Source: Fen-1254 sp963778945 (GTDB lineage: Bacteria > Bacteroidota > Ignavibacteria > UBA10030). Taken from it: DNA of 64,000 bases. The DNA lies in contig CAVZWL010000020.1 of the NCBI GenBank assembly GCA_963778945.1, positions 1 through 64,000 of the forward strand, read 5' to 3'. A program made the position numbers and the translations under genes. Below, one piece after another: positions 34,907-42,963 of the stretch. Every line of letters starts with the position of its first letter. The first letter of the stretch is position 1. Under the pieces are notes generated by a model. It saw only the letters and a list, made by a program, of their open reading frames with translations, was not told where the DNA came from and did no database searches.

Positions 34907-36337
34907 TTAAACTTTTCTCCTGAGACGTGCGATGGGAACACCGAGCTGGTCCCGATATTTTGCTATTGTGCGGCGGGCGATATGAATGCCGTCCTTTTTG
35001 AGCAGATTGGCAATTTTATCGTCATTCAGGGGCGTCGATGGATCTTCACTGCCGACGATATCTTTAACTTTTTGCTTAACGGCCTGGTTCGAGATATCTT
35101 CTCCGTTTTCAGATTCCAGCCCGGATGTAAAAAAATACCGCAGCGCGTGGACGCCGAATTCCGTTTGTACATACTTGCTGTTGACAACACGGCTGATGGT
35201 TGAAATATCGACGCTCACGACTTCCGAAATATCGCGATAGATCATCGGCTTTAGCGTTTCGCCTTCTTCGAACCACTGCCGCTGCCGTTCGATGATGGCA
35301 CGCATCACTTTCAGAAGCGTTTCCCGCCGCTGGTGGATCGAAGCGATGAACCATTTTGCCGATTCGAATTTTTTCTTCACAAAATCTTTCGTTTCCACAG
35401 ATACTTTTTTCCCTTTAGGCGCGAGCAGTTCCTTGTACGCCGTGTTGAGGCGCAGCGGGGGGATGTTCCGGTCGTTCAACGTAATGATAAAATCTCCATT
35501 GTCTTTCTCCACGACGAAATCGGGCGTCACATAATTGTCATGTGCGCTGAATTCGCCTTCGCCGGGTTTTGGATTCATATGCTGAATCAACTCGATTGCT
35601 TTTTTCAGCGTGTCGCGGCAAATTCCGAGGTCATGCTCGAGCTTGTCGTATCGCTTGAGTTTGAAATTCTCAAAATAATCGTGAAGAATCCGGATGCACA
35701 ATTCTTTCAATGAATGGGAGAACTTTGCAGCTTTCAATTGCGCAATCAGGCACTCCTGAAGGGACCGTGCCGCAATGCCCGGCGGTTCCAAAAGAAGAAT
35801 CTTCTGAAGAGTTTCTTCCGCTTTGTCCATAGCGATGGCAAGGCCGTAGGTGAGGTTCAGGTCCTGAACGATTAAGGAAAGCTCGCGCCGCAAATAGCCG
35901 TCCTCATCGACATTGCCGATGATCTCTTCCGCCAGAAGAACGGACTCGTCGTCGACATTCAGCATACGGAACTGAGAAAGCAGGCGTTCCGAAAGGGGAG
36001 CAATGGAAGCAATAGGCGGCTCGTACGAATCGTCTTCATCATTGGAACGGGCGGCTTCGGGACTTTTATAGCCGGCCTGATCGTCGTTCATGTAATCTTC
36101 CAGCGAATAGGAATCGTCCTGAACGTTCGTCGGCGCCTCCTCTGCTTCTGCAGCCGGTTCATCCTGCTCAATCGAAGATTCGAGCTCTTCGTTCAATTCA
36201 AGCATCGGATTCAACTCAAGTTCCATCTTAATGCGCTGTTCGAGCGCCAGCGTGGGCAATTGCAAAAGCTTAAGGTACTGCACTTGCTGTGGTGTCAGCT
36301 TTAATCCGAGACGAAGTTGCTGCTGCAGTCCGATCAT
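34907..36337 (-). CDS. rpoN: RNA polymerase sigma-54 factor RpoN
   Basis: Sigma-54 of 476 residues. Region I is Gln/Leu-rich (LQQQLRLGLKLTPQQVQYLK), region II acidic (residues 50-110), and the core-binding part follows. The HTH is at MIYRDISEVVSVDISTISRV, and the RpoN box is ARRTIAKYRDQLG near the end. It directs transcription at -24/-12 promoters with AAA+ activators, none of which are in this window. It is followed directly by hslV and overlaps the DUF3109 gene upstream by four bases. Confidence 0.95.
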   Translation of the reverse strand: MIGLQQQLRLGLKLTPQQVQYLKLLQLPTLALEQRIKMELELNPMLELNEELESSIEQDEPAAEAEEAPTNVQDDSYSLEDYMNDDQAGYKSPEAARSNDEDDSYEPPIASIAPLSERLLSQFRMLNVDDESVLLAEEIIGNVDEDGYLRRELSLIVQDLNLTYGLAIAMDKAEETLQKILLLEPPGIAARSLQECLIAQLKAAKFSHSLKELCIRILHDYFENFKLKRYDKLEHDLGICRDTLKKAIELIQHMNPKPGEGEFSAHDNYVTPDFVVEKDNGDFIITLNDRNIPPLRLNTAYKELLAPKGKKVSVETKDFVKKKFESAKWFIASIHQRRETLLKVMRAIIERQRQWFEEGETLKPMIYRDISEVVSVDISTISRVVNSKYVQTEFGVHALRYFFTSGLESENGEDISNQAVKQKVKDIVGSEDPSTPLNDDKIANLLKKDGIHIARRTIAKYRDQLGVPIARLRRKV

Positions 36338-36939
36338 GTCGCTTGTATCCTTCTACAGTCCGAACGATTATCGATGTGTGTTCGTTCCGTTTTGCAAAGA
36401 GAAAGAAAACGCTCGTACCATATATCGCCAAAGAGCCGCTTGAGAGGTTCGGAAAGAAAATCGGAGAGATTGATCTGTTCGTTTTTACCTCGTTCGAGCG
36501 CCGGCTCGCATTCAGAAATCTGTTCATAACGCAGATGGTCTGTAAAAAAATGATCCAGCCGGAGGGGAAAAAGATGACAGGAAATCGGTTTAGGCCAGCG
36601 AAGAATGCCGCCCCGATAGGCGCGCTCGAAGGCACAGAATGCGATGCCGTTTTCATACAAGACGAACACGCACGCCCGTTTGCCGATGCACATTGTCGTA
36701 TATGCCCCCGGCGACCCTTCATAGAGGCCGTCGCGTTCGATGGTCTTCAAGTGCTCGGCAGGAAGACTTTGCTTGATGACAGGGAACGATTGTTCGAGTA
36801 TGGGAATCTCTTCGTCAAGCAACGGGGCTCCCAGGCCGCCGTGCAGCGTACAGCATGCCCCTTTGCACGACTTCACATCGCAGGCAAATTTCAAATGGAC
36901 GACCGAATCGTCGAATTCAGTATTATCGATAACATGCAT
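36334..36939 (-). CDS. DUF3109 family Cys-rich protein
   Basis: Cytoplasmic protein of about 201 residues with many conserved Cys: FACDVKSCKGACCTLHGG (about residue 20), TTMCIGKRACVF, IAFCAFERAYRGG and PISCHLFPLR. This is the DUF3109/YkgJ-like pattern thought to chelate zinc or an iron-sulfur cluster; function unknown. ATG 36939 gives MHVIDNTEF; an ATG at 36960 would add seven residues. Its stop overlaps the rpoN start, so the two are translationally coupled, which is a hint for a link but not proof. Confidence 0.8.
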   Translation of the reverse strand: MHVIDNTEFDDSVVHLKFACDVKSCKGACCTLHGGLGAPLLDEEIPILEQSFPVIKQSLPAEHLKTIERDGLYEGSPGAYTTMCIGKRACVFVLYENGIAFCAFERAYRGGILRWPKPISCHLFPLRLDHFFTDHLRYEQISECEPALERGKNEQINLSDFLSEPLKRLFGDIWYERFLSLCKTERTHIDNRSDCRRIQAT

Positions 36940-37052
36940 ATTCTTCGCAACTCTGCACATTGAGTATAGGGAAAAAAAACTAGAGAGGAAAGCAGCAAAA
37001 AGGAGAAAATAATCAATTCCGGGTTCTTAAAAAAAATGGAAAGACAGTCTTT

Positions 37053-38171
37053 CTATGCCCGTATAAAATATTTTCCGGGAAGTTGACGCACGAGATTCTT
37101 GCATTCCAGGGAAAGCAAAATGACCAGAGTATCGGATGTTGCCTTCCGCATCTGGTCTGCCAGCGCATCGATGTGCTGCGGTTCTGAAGAAAGCATGTCG
37201 AATAAACCTTGTTCTTGAGGGGAAAGAGAAGGATGCTGTGTCTCCGTGTTGTCACGGAATGAAAATTGAAGCTGCACTTGCAGCTCGGAAAATATATCGT
37301 TCACGGAGGAAATCAATTTTGCTCTTCCGTCGCGAATAAGTTTGTTCGTGCCGCTGCTGCGCCGTTCGGTAATGTTGCCGGGGACGGCGAAAACTTCGCG
37401 GTTCTGGTCGAGAGCCAGAGATGCAGTGATTAAAGCTCCGCCGGTTTCTGCGGACTCTATCACAACGGTGCCGAGTGACAGACCGCTGATCACCCGGTTT
37501 CTGCGGGGAAAATTTGCCGGATCGGGTATCGTTCCCATGGGGAATTCAGAAATGACCGCACCCGATTCTGCAATGCGATCCATCAGAAGCCGGTTCTCGG
37601 GAGGATAGGGAACATCAAGACCTGACCCGATGACGGCAATCGTTCGTCCGCCCGATTTCAATGCGGAAATGTGAGCGGCGGTATCGATGCCGCGCGCCAA
37701 TCCGCTGACAACACAGATTCCGTGTTGAACCAGGTCGCGCGAGAAGCGTTCTGCCGTGCTCCGGCCGTACGCCGATGGATGACGTGTACCGACGACGGCT
37801 ATAGATTTCTGATCGGAATCCTGCAAGTTCCCTTTGATGAAGAGAAGAACAGGCGGGTCGTAGATTTTGTTCAGCAGTTCCGGATAGTCATTATCCCAAA
37901 GAGAAACAATACGAATACCCTGTTTGACGGTCAAACGCAATTGTTCGTCGGCGAACTGTTCATCGCCGCTTCGATGAAGAATATTGTATGCCTGTTCCTC
38001 GTAAATTCCTGGAACGCGAAGGAACTGCTGCGGTGCGGCCCGGAAAATATTGGATGGGCTTCCAAAATAAGAAATGAGCGACCGTATTTTTTGAGGGCCT
38101 ATCCGCGGAATAGAAAGAAGCCGAAGAAGACCGGAAATATCTGTGGAACTCCCTGAAGACGTGCGTACCAT
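37053..38171 (-). CDS. dprA: DNA-processing protein DprA
   Basis: Full-length DprA of 372 residues. An N-terminal HhH/SAM-like part (IPRIGPQKIRSLISYFG) is followed by the extended Rossmann fold with VVGTRHPSAYG, SGLARGIDTAAH, IGSGLDVPYPPENR and NFPRRNRVISGLS. A winged-helix C-terminal domain (LSPQEQGLFDMLSSEPQHID) ends it. DprA loads RecA onto incoming single-stranded DNA during transformation. Together with the HhH-barrel gene at 53326, it suggests competence. GGGGGA lies seven bases before the start. Confidence 0.94.
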   Translation of the reverse strand: MVRTSSGSSTDISGLLRLLSIPRIGPQKIRSLISYFGSPSNIFRAAPQQFLRVPGIYEEQAYNILHRSGDEQFADEQLRLTVKQGIRIVSLWDNDYPELLNKIYDPPVLLFIKGNLQDSDQKSIAVVGTRHPSAYGRSTAERFSRDLVQHGICVVSGLARGIDTAAHISALKSGGRTIAVIGSGLDVPYPPENRLLMDRIAESGAVISEFPMGTIPDPANFPRRNRVISGLSLGTVVIESAETGGALITASLALDQNREVFAVPGNITERRSSGTNKLIRDGRAKLISSVNDIFSELQVQLQFSFRDNTETQHPSLSPQEQGLFDMLSSEPQHIDALADQMRKATSDTLVILLSLECKNLVRQLPGKYFIRA

Positions 38172-38192
38172 TGTAGATTCCCCCTGTAGAAC

Positions 38193-38380
38193 GGTAAATG
38201 GTAAATAGTGAATAGTAAATGGTAAATAGTAAATGGTGAACTGCGAACTGCAAACTGTAAACTGCGAATGGTAAATGGTCTATAAATTGCCAATTGTCAA
38301 TCGCCAATTGAACCAACTACGAACTCCGAACTAAGAACTACGCACCAAGAACTACGAACGTAGAATTGCGGTACGTTGAT
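38193..38380 (+). repeat. 7-base-period repeat tract between dprA and the phosphohexomutase gene
   Basis: The clearest member of the family. Words run GTAAATG, GTAAATA, GTGAATA, GTAAATG, GTAAATA, GTAAATG, GTGAACT, GCGAACT, GCAAACT, GTAAACT, GCGAATG. They then change to CCAATTG-type and finally GAACTCC, GAACTAA, GAACTAC, GCACCAA, GAACTAC words. No terminator or promoter is visible inside. Confidence 0.85.
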
Positions 38381-39745
38381 CTACGAACTAAGAATTTCTC
38401 CCGTAAACATTCTGACAAGTTTTTCCGCTTCGCTGCGCGCGGGTGCTTCTGCGATGATTCGGATAATCGGCTCCGTGTTGGATTTTCTTAAATGTACCCA
38501 CGAATGCGTAAAATCTATTTTCAGTCCGTCGTCTTTCGTCATTGTACCGGCATGAGCGTGTGCCTGTTCGATGCGGTCGAGCGCTGCATCGGGATTCAAA
38601 GTGCCAAGGTCGACTCTCCCTTTGACAATAAAATACTGCGGGAGACTTGCGCGCAGAGCGGAAAGCGGTCCATCAAATTCTGCAAGGCACTGAAGTATAA
38701 TGCCGATGCCGGCAATAGCGTCTCGTCCATAGTGAACATCAGGCAGTATCACTCCGCCGCTTCCTTCCCCCCCGATAAGAGATTTTTCCTCTTTCATGCG
38801 TTTGGCAACGTTGATTTCCCCTACAGGAGTCCGGAAAACGGCAGCATGATATTTCTGAGCAATATCTTCGATTGCACGCGTCGTCGATAAATTAACGACA
38901 ACAGATGGCTTTGAAACGGTATCCGCTTTCTTCGAGAGTATAAAGTCCGCACACGTAGCGATGGTATATTCCTCGCCGTACGGATCTCCTTTTTCGTCGA
39001 TCAGAACAAGCCGGTCGACGTCCGGATCGACGGCAATGCCGAGGTCGGCGTGTTCCCGTTTGACTGCTTCGCATAAAGACGAAAGGTTCTCCGGAATTGG
39101 TTCCGGCGTATGGGCAAAGATTCCGGAGACTTCGCAATTCTGAAGGACGCATATACAGCCAAGTTCCAGTAAAAGCCGGGGAACGATAATGCCGCCTGCG
39201 GAATTGACGGCATCGACGACGATCCGGAACTTTCTCTTCCGAATAAGATCCTTCGAGAGAAAAGGCAGAGAGAGAACCGCGCCGACATGTTCGTCGATAA
39301 AATCCTCCTGAAGAATATACGAACCCTGCCGGTCCCAGGGGACGTAATGCGGCGCTGCATTCTTCGCCAGATCCCAAAATATTTTATTTTCTTCTGCGTC
39401 GAGAAAAAGACCGGTCGGCGCAAAAAATTTAAGGCCGTTCCATTGCATCGGATTGTGGCTTGCGGTAACAGCGATGCCGCCGGCTGCCTTTTGCCTCTCG
39501 ACAGCAAGCGCAACGGAAGGTGTAGGGCATATACCGAGGTCTATCACATCGCATCCCGCCTGCAGCAGAACGGAAGAGATGAGAGTGGAAATATTTTTTC
39601 CGGTAATGCGGCCGTCGCAGCCGATAATAATTTTTCCGTAGCGGCAAAATTCCGCATACGCAGATACATATTGGACGATCGTCTCCGGAACGAGTGTTGT
39701 TCCGACAACACCGCGTATTCCGGAAATACTCACCATAAGCGGCAT
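38381..39745 (-). CDS. Phosphohexomutase (phosphoglucosamine/phosphomannomutase family)
   Basis: Alpha-D-phosphohexomutase of 454 residues. The phosphoserine loop is VTASHNPMQWNG (about residue 95), the metal loop DPDVDRLVLID (Asp triad, about residue 240), the sugar-binding loop GGEGSGGVILP, and the phosphate-binding loop RKSNTEPIIRIIAEA. The N-terminal SISGIRGVVG fits GlmM-like and archaeal-type members. Substrate (glucosamine-, mannose- or glucose-phosphate) cannot be decided here. The 3' end touches the repeat tract. GGAG lies 10 bases before the start. Confidence 0.9.
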   Translation of the reverse strand: MPLMVSISGIRGVVGTTLVPETIVQYVSAYAEFCRYGKIIIGCDGRITGKNISTLISSVLLQAGCDVIDLGICPTPSVALAVERQKAAGGIAVTASHNPMQWNGLKFFAPTGLFLDAEENKIFWDLAKNAAPHYVPWDRQGSYILQEDFIDEHVGAVLSLPFLSKDLIRKRKFRIVVDAVNSAGGIIVPRLLLELGCICVLQNCEVSGIFAHTPEPIPENLSSLCEAVKREHADLGIAVDPDVDRLVLIDEKGDPYGEEYTIATCADFILSKKADTVSKPSVVVNLSTTRAIEDIAQKYHAAVFRTPVGEINVAKRMKEEKSLIGGEGSGGVILPDVHYGRDAIAGIGIILQCLAEFDGPLSALRASLPQYFIVKGRVDLGTLNPDAALDRIEQAHAHAGTMTKDDGLKIDFTHSWVHLRKSNTEPIIRIIAEAPARSEAEKLVRMFTGEILSS

Positions 39746-39819
39746 AAATTAATTTCTCCGTATGACTCCAATTTACAAAACATGGAGAGGCGAAGCAAGC
39801 GATATAGGCGATAAGCCGG

Positions 39820-39848
39820 CAATAAGTAAAATCTTCGTTGATTGTCAA
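39820..39848 (-). promoter_or_regulatory. Possible promoter of the phosphohexomutase gene
   Basis: On the minus strand TTGACA (39848-39843), 17 bases, then TTATTG. The -35 is consensus, the -10 poor. It would give a leader of about 70 bases. Confidence 0.4.
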
Positions 39849-39939
39849 AGCAACATTGTGATTTTTATTTTCGCACATGAATTCGCGTTCGAGTTTCAAG
39901 TATAATAGGCCTGGTAATAGAATAAAGACGAAGATTCTC

Positions 39940-39970
39940 TTGACAATTGTTATCGCTTCCATTAACTTTG
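39940..39970 (+). promoter_or_regulatory. Putative promoter of the C39-like/T9SS cassette
   Basis: TTGACA, 17 bases, then TAACTTTG, which matches the Bacteroidota TAnnTTTG box and keeps the TTG-N20-TA spacing. The 135 bases to ATG 40106 form a long leader without an obvious gene. The whole divergent gap is 39746-40105. Confidence 0.65.
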
Positions 39971-40105
39971 AAAAGCGCTACAGGTATAGGTAGGGTCGTT
40001 CAGAGCGCTTATTCGCACGTATGTAATTTTAGAATAATGTACCAATGTACGCCCATGGGGTGTTCTGTTGTCGGAATTCAAGTGTATAACAGTTAGGGAA
40101 ACACT

Positions 40106-42937
40106 ATGAAGTTACGACAAAGCAACGGTAATTTACGCATTATTTTAACGATCGTTTTTTCTCTTCTTTCCATTAACGAGCTTTTCCCGCAGATAAACAT
40201 TAAAGAACGGGTCGAGATAGTGCCAATTGCAAAAATTAATAAAACAAAACCTGCGTCATGGATTTTAAATTCTGCAGCGAAGGACTTCCCTTGTTTTCAA
40301 TGTGATTTTGATCCAACAAGCCCGTATCTGACTGTCTGGCTCAGCCGGCCTTGCAGTCAAGTGATTTATACAACAACGCTTCAAAGCGTGAACCCAAATC
40401 CCATGGCGGCCCTTATTGGCGGTTCTGATGTTACCAACAGCACGGGTTCTATAAATGTTAGTTCAGGTACTGAGATACCTTGTTGCGGATCTTGGTGCAC
40501 TTTTGGATGTGAAGCGTATGGATATGGTTACGCTAATCCCGTTTATGACGTTCATTCAAACGTCTCCATGACTACCACAACTTTAGATTTTCAGGTGAAT
40601 GGGCAATGGTGGCAGGCAAATCCTTTTACAGTGACAATACATCTTCAGGCAGTGCCCTTAAATACGGGACTGGCTGATACTTGTATACTTAATTTGGGAT
40701 GGCCTGGAATGATTAACGCATATTATTCCAATACATTAAATACATGGCCATACATTTACGATTTGAATCTGAATTATATTCCATTTTGCGGAATCGAGGC
40801 TTCATCATACAAACTTGACCGGCTTAATAACAATCCTCTCGGCAAGGTATATCTTTTCAATTATGACGGCGTTACTGTAGGTGCTCCTGTAGCAGGATCA
40901 TCTATCAGCGTCGTAGAACCTGCTGATTCTCATGCGAATCTCTATTGGGATGGCAGTGATCTTGTGGGTGATGTCGATTCTGTGGCAATTACTGCAAATT
41001 TATTTGGTTTTCAAAGCAATAGAGCAGTTGTGCTTTTATACAAGCCAAAGCCAGATCATTTTTTAGTAACATCGGATCGTACAATGATGCTGGGAGGCGA
41101 TTCTACAAATATCACCGTTATTGCACAGGATGTCAATAATAATGAAGTGGCATTGGACGGCAACGCAAGCATAACATTGTATGATGGAGCGGAATTAGGT
41201 TACTTTTCTAATCCTCAAGTGCCCTATAGCGTTGCACGAAGCGGAACGGTAAAATTCTTTGTCGAATTTAACCCCTCGAATACTGCAAGCGAGGTCATTG
41301 ATCCCATTGTGGCGCTCCGAACCGACTATCCGGACCGTTGTGGATCTTGTTCAATCGATGTTTCACTCGGTTGTTTTCATGTAGCGCTCCAGGATTCGAC
41401 TATTGTACCGGGGGATTCGACACAAATATTGCTTAATCAGTTACGCTATGACGGTACTTCAATCGTTCCATATTCGGATGATCAACAGTTCAATGTCTGG
41501 CTAGGCAATGGAATGTCGAGTTATGGCTTTATCCGATCGGAATTCACCGGAGCAACTGGATCCTCTCTACAGAATGATTGGGGACCATTTTACTTTATTG
41601 CGAAAAAGTCTATTACTGCAGATTCCGTTGCAGTACAAATCTCAGCATCTTTAGGAGACGTTGTACAGAAATATCCTTGTTACTCGGTCATCAGCAATTC
41701 AATGAACCCGATAATAAATGGCGCTAAGAGAGAAAATAAAAATATTACGAATAATTCTCCTGTGCCAAGTAAAAAAACAATCGGGGCATTACAACAAGAG
41801 AGAATAGAGAAAAGAAAGCAAATGGTCGATGAATTATTCTCGAAATCCAGATATGCCGCTTTTCTGTCAAGATCGAATGTGAAGAATAAGGACAGTCTTT
41901 TAACATCACAAAAAGCAACTGTACTGAAGTTGAGCGAAGAGACAGAAGCGCAAAATGGTCAGTCATGTGGCTTGCCTAATGCCACTTGTATGGTAGTTCA
42001 TTCCGTTCCTACCAATATCTTGTTGAAAGCAAACCCTTTAGAAGTAATCCATGGTCAAACGACTACTCTAACAGTATCGTTAAAAGATCAGAACGGGAAA
42101 ACAATCTCTCCGAACACAAAAGTGATTACGATAAACTTCTATTCACGAGAGACCGAGCAATTTGGGGAATTGACAGGTAATGGACAAAACGGATTGAATT
42201 TGACTGATGTTCCTTATAAACAAGCTTATAATGGATTGGTTTCTTTTGCATTAAATGGTGTCGACTCTGAGGGAAGATTTCCGATAGGAATTAGCTTTTA
42301 TGCAACAAGCGGTACATCATTGGTGTCTCCCACAAGAAGTATTATGCTCAAAGGAGCCAATACTCTTGGAGAATATTATTGTCAATGGCAAGATTATTGG
42401 GCAGGTCAAAATTACGATAAAGATGAGGATACCGCTAAAACAAGAATAAACGGCAAAACGACATATTATCATATTAGCGCGAAGGGTTGTGCTATGTCTG
42501 ACGTAGCAATGGCTCTGAAAGGGTTTGGATGTAATGTTGACCCTTCAATGTTGAATACTTGGATGGATAATCCAGTTAACAGTGGTTACGATGCCTTTGG
42601 AAATGTTCAATGGGAAAAAGTTCCATTAAATTATCCAAACAGTCCTGTTGGTGTATCTGAGCCGATCGGGGATGGTCTTCATTATGATAGAAGTGGCCAT
42701 AGATATCCACCTTTAACTATTCCTGATCTTGGAGCTTTAGATTATAATCTTAGTCAGGGATATCCATCTATTGTGCAAATTATAAGTCCAGACGACGGTC
42801 ATGAGCATTGGGTGCTTATAACGAGCAAGATCGGCAATGGTCAATATACAATTTTGGACCCTGGTAATCCTGACCGCGTATTCCTCGATTCTTCTTCGAT
42901 AACAATATGGAAATATAGAGAAATTATTCCAAAATAA
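40106..42937 (+). CDS. Secreted multidomain protein with C-terminal C39-like cysteine peptidase fold
   Basis: Exported protein of 943 residues with a signal peptide ending near INELFPQ. Residues 60-150 are Cys-rich (FPCFQCDF, PCCGSWCTFGCEAYGYGY). The middle has Ig-like stretches around 335-430 and 665-750, and a charged linker at 575-640. The C-terminal part reads CQWQDYW (759-765), KGCAMSDVAMALKGFG (Cys795), GHEHWVLITS (His901) and YTILDPGNPD (Asp918). This is the peptidase C39-like (C39_2) layout with an oxyanion Gln and Cys-His-Asp triad. There is no ABC transporter and no T9SS tail on this protein. AT-rich compared with its neighbours. First gene of a three-gene cassette. Target unknown. 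Confidence 0.7.
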   Translation: MKLRQSNGNLRIILTIVFSLLSINELFPQINIKERVEIVPIAKINKTKPASWILNSAAKDFPCFQCDFDPTSPYLTVWLSRPCSQVIYTTTLQSVNPNPMAALIGGSDVTNSTGSINVSSGTEIPCCGSWCTFGCEAYGYGYANPVYDVHSNVSMTTTTLDFQVNGQWWQANPFTVTIHLQAVPLNTGLADTCILNLGWPGMINAYYSNTLNTWPYIYDLNLNYIPFCGIEASSYKLDRLNNNPLGKVYLFNYDGVTVGAPVAGSSISVVEPADSHANLYWDGSDLVGDVDSVAITANLFGFQSNRAVVLLYKPKPDHFLVTSDRTMMLGGDSTNITVIAQDVNNNEVALDGNASITLYDGAELGYFSNPQVPYSVARSGTVKFFVEFNPSNTASEVIDPIVALRTDYPDRCGSCSIDVSLGCFHVALQDSTIVPGDSTQILLNQLRYDGTSIVPYSDDQQFNVWLGNGMSSYGFIRSEFTGATGSSLQNDWGPFYFIAKKSITADSVAVQISASLGDVVQKYPCYSVISNSMNPIINGAKRENKNITNNSPVPSKKTIGALQQERIEKRKQMVDELFSKSRYAAFLSRSNVKNKDSLLTSQKATVLKLSEETEAQNGQSCGLPNATCMVVHSVPTNILLKANPLEVIHGQTTTLTVSLKDQNGKTISPNTKVITINFYSRETEQFGELTGNGQNGLNLTDVPYKQAYNGLVSFALNGVDSEGRFPIGISFYATSGTSLVSPTRSIMLKGANTLGEYYCQWQDYWAGQNYDKDEDTAKTRINGKTTYYHISAKGCAMSDVAMALKGFGCNVDPSMLNTWMDNPVNSGYDAFGNVQWEKVPLNYPNSPVGVSEPIGDGLHYDRSGHRYPPLTIPDLGALDYNLSQGYPSIVQIISPDDGHEHWVLITSKIGNGQYTILDPGNPDRVFLDSSSITIWKYREIIPK

Positions 42938-42963
42938 GTTCGAATAATAAAGGGAATGAAGTA

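Noticed and set aside
38193..38380. CRISPR-like or tRNA content in the repeat gap
   Set aside because: The period is seven bases and the words are too short and variable; no cloverleaf is found.
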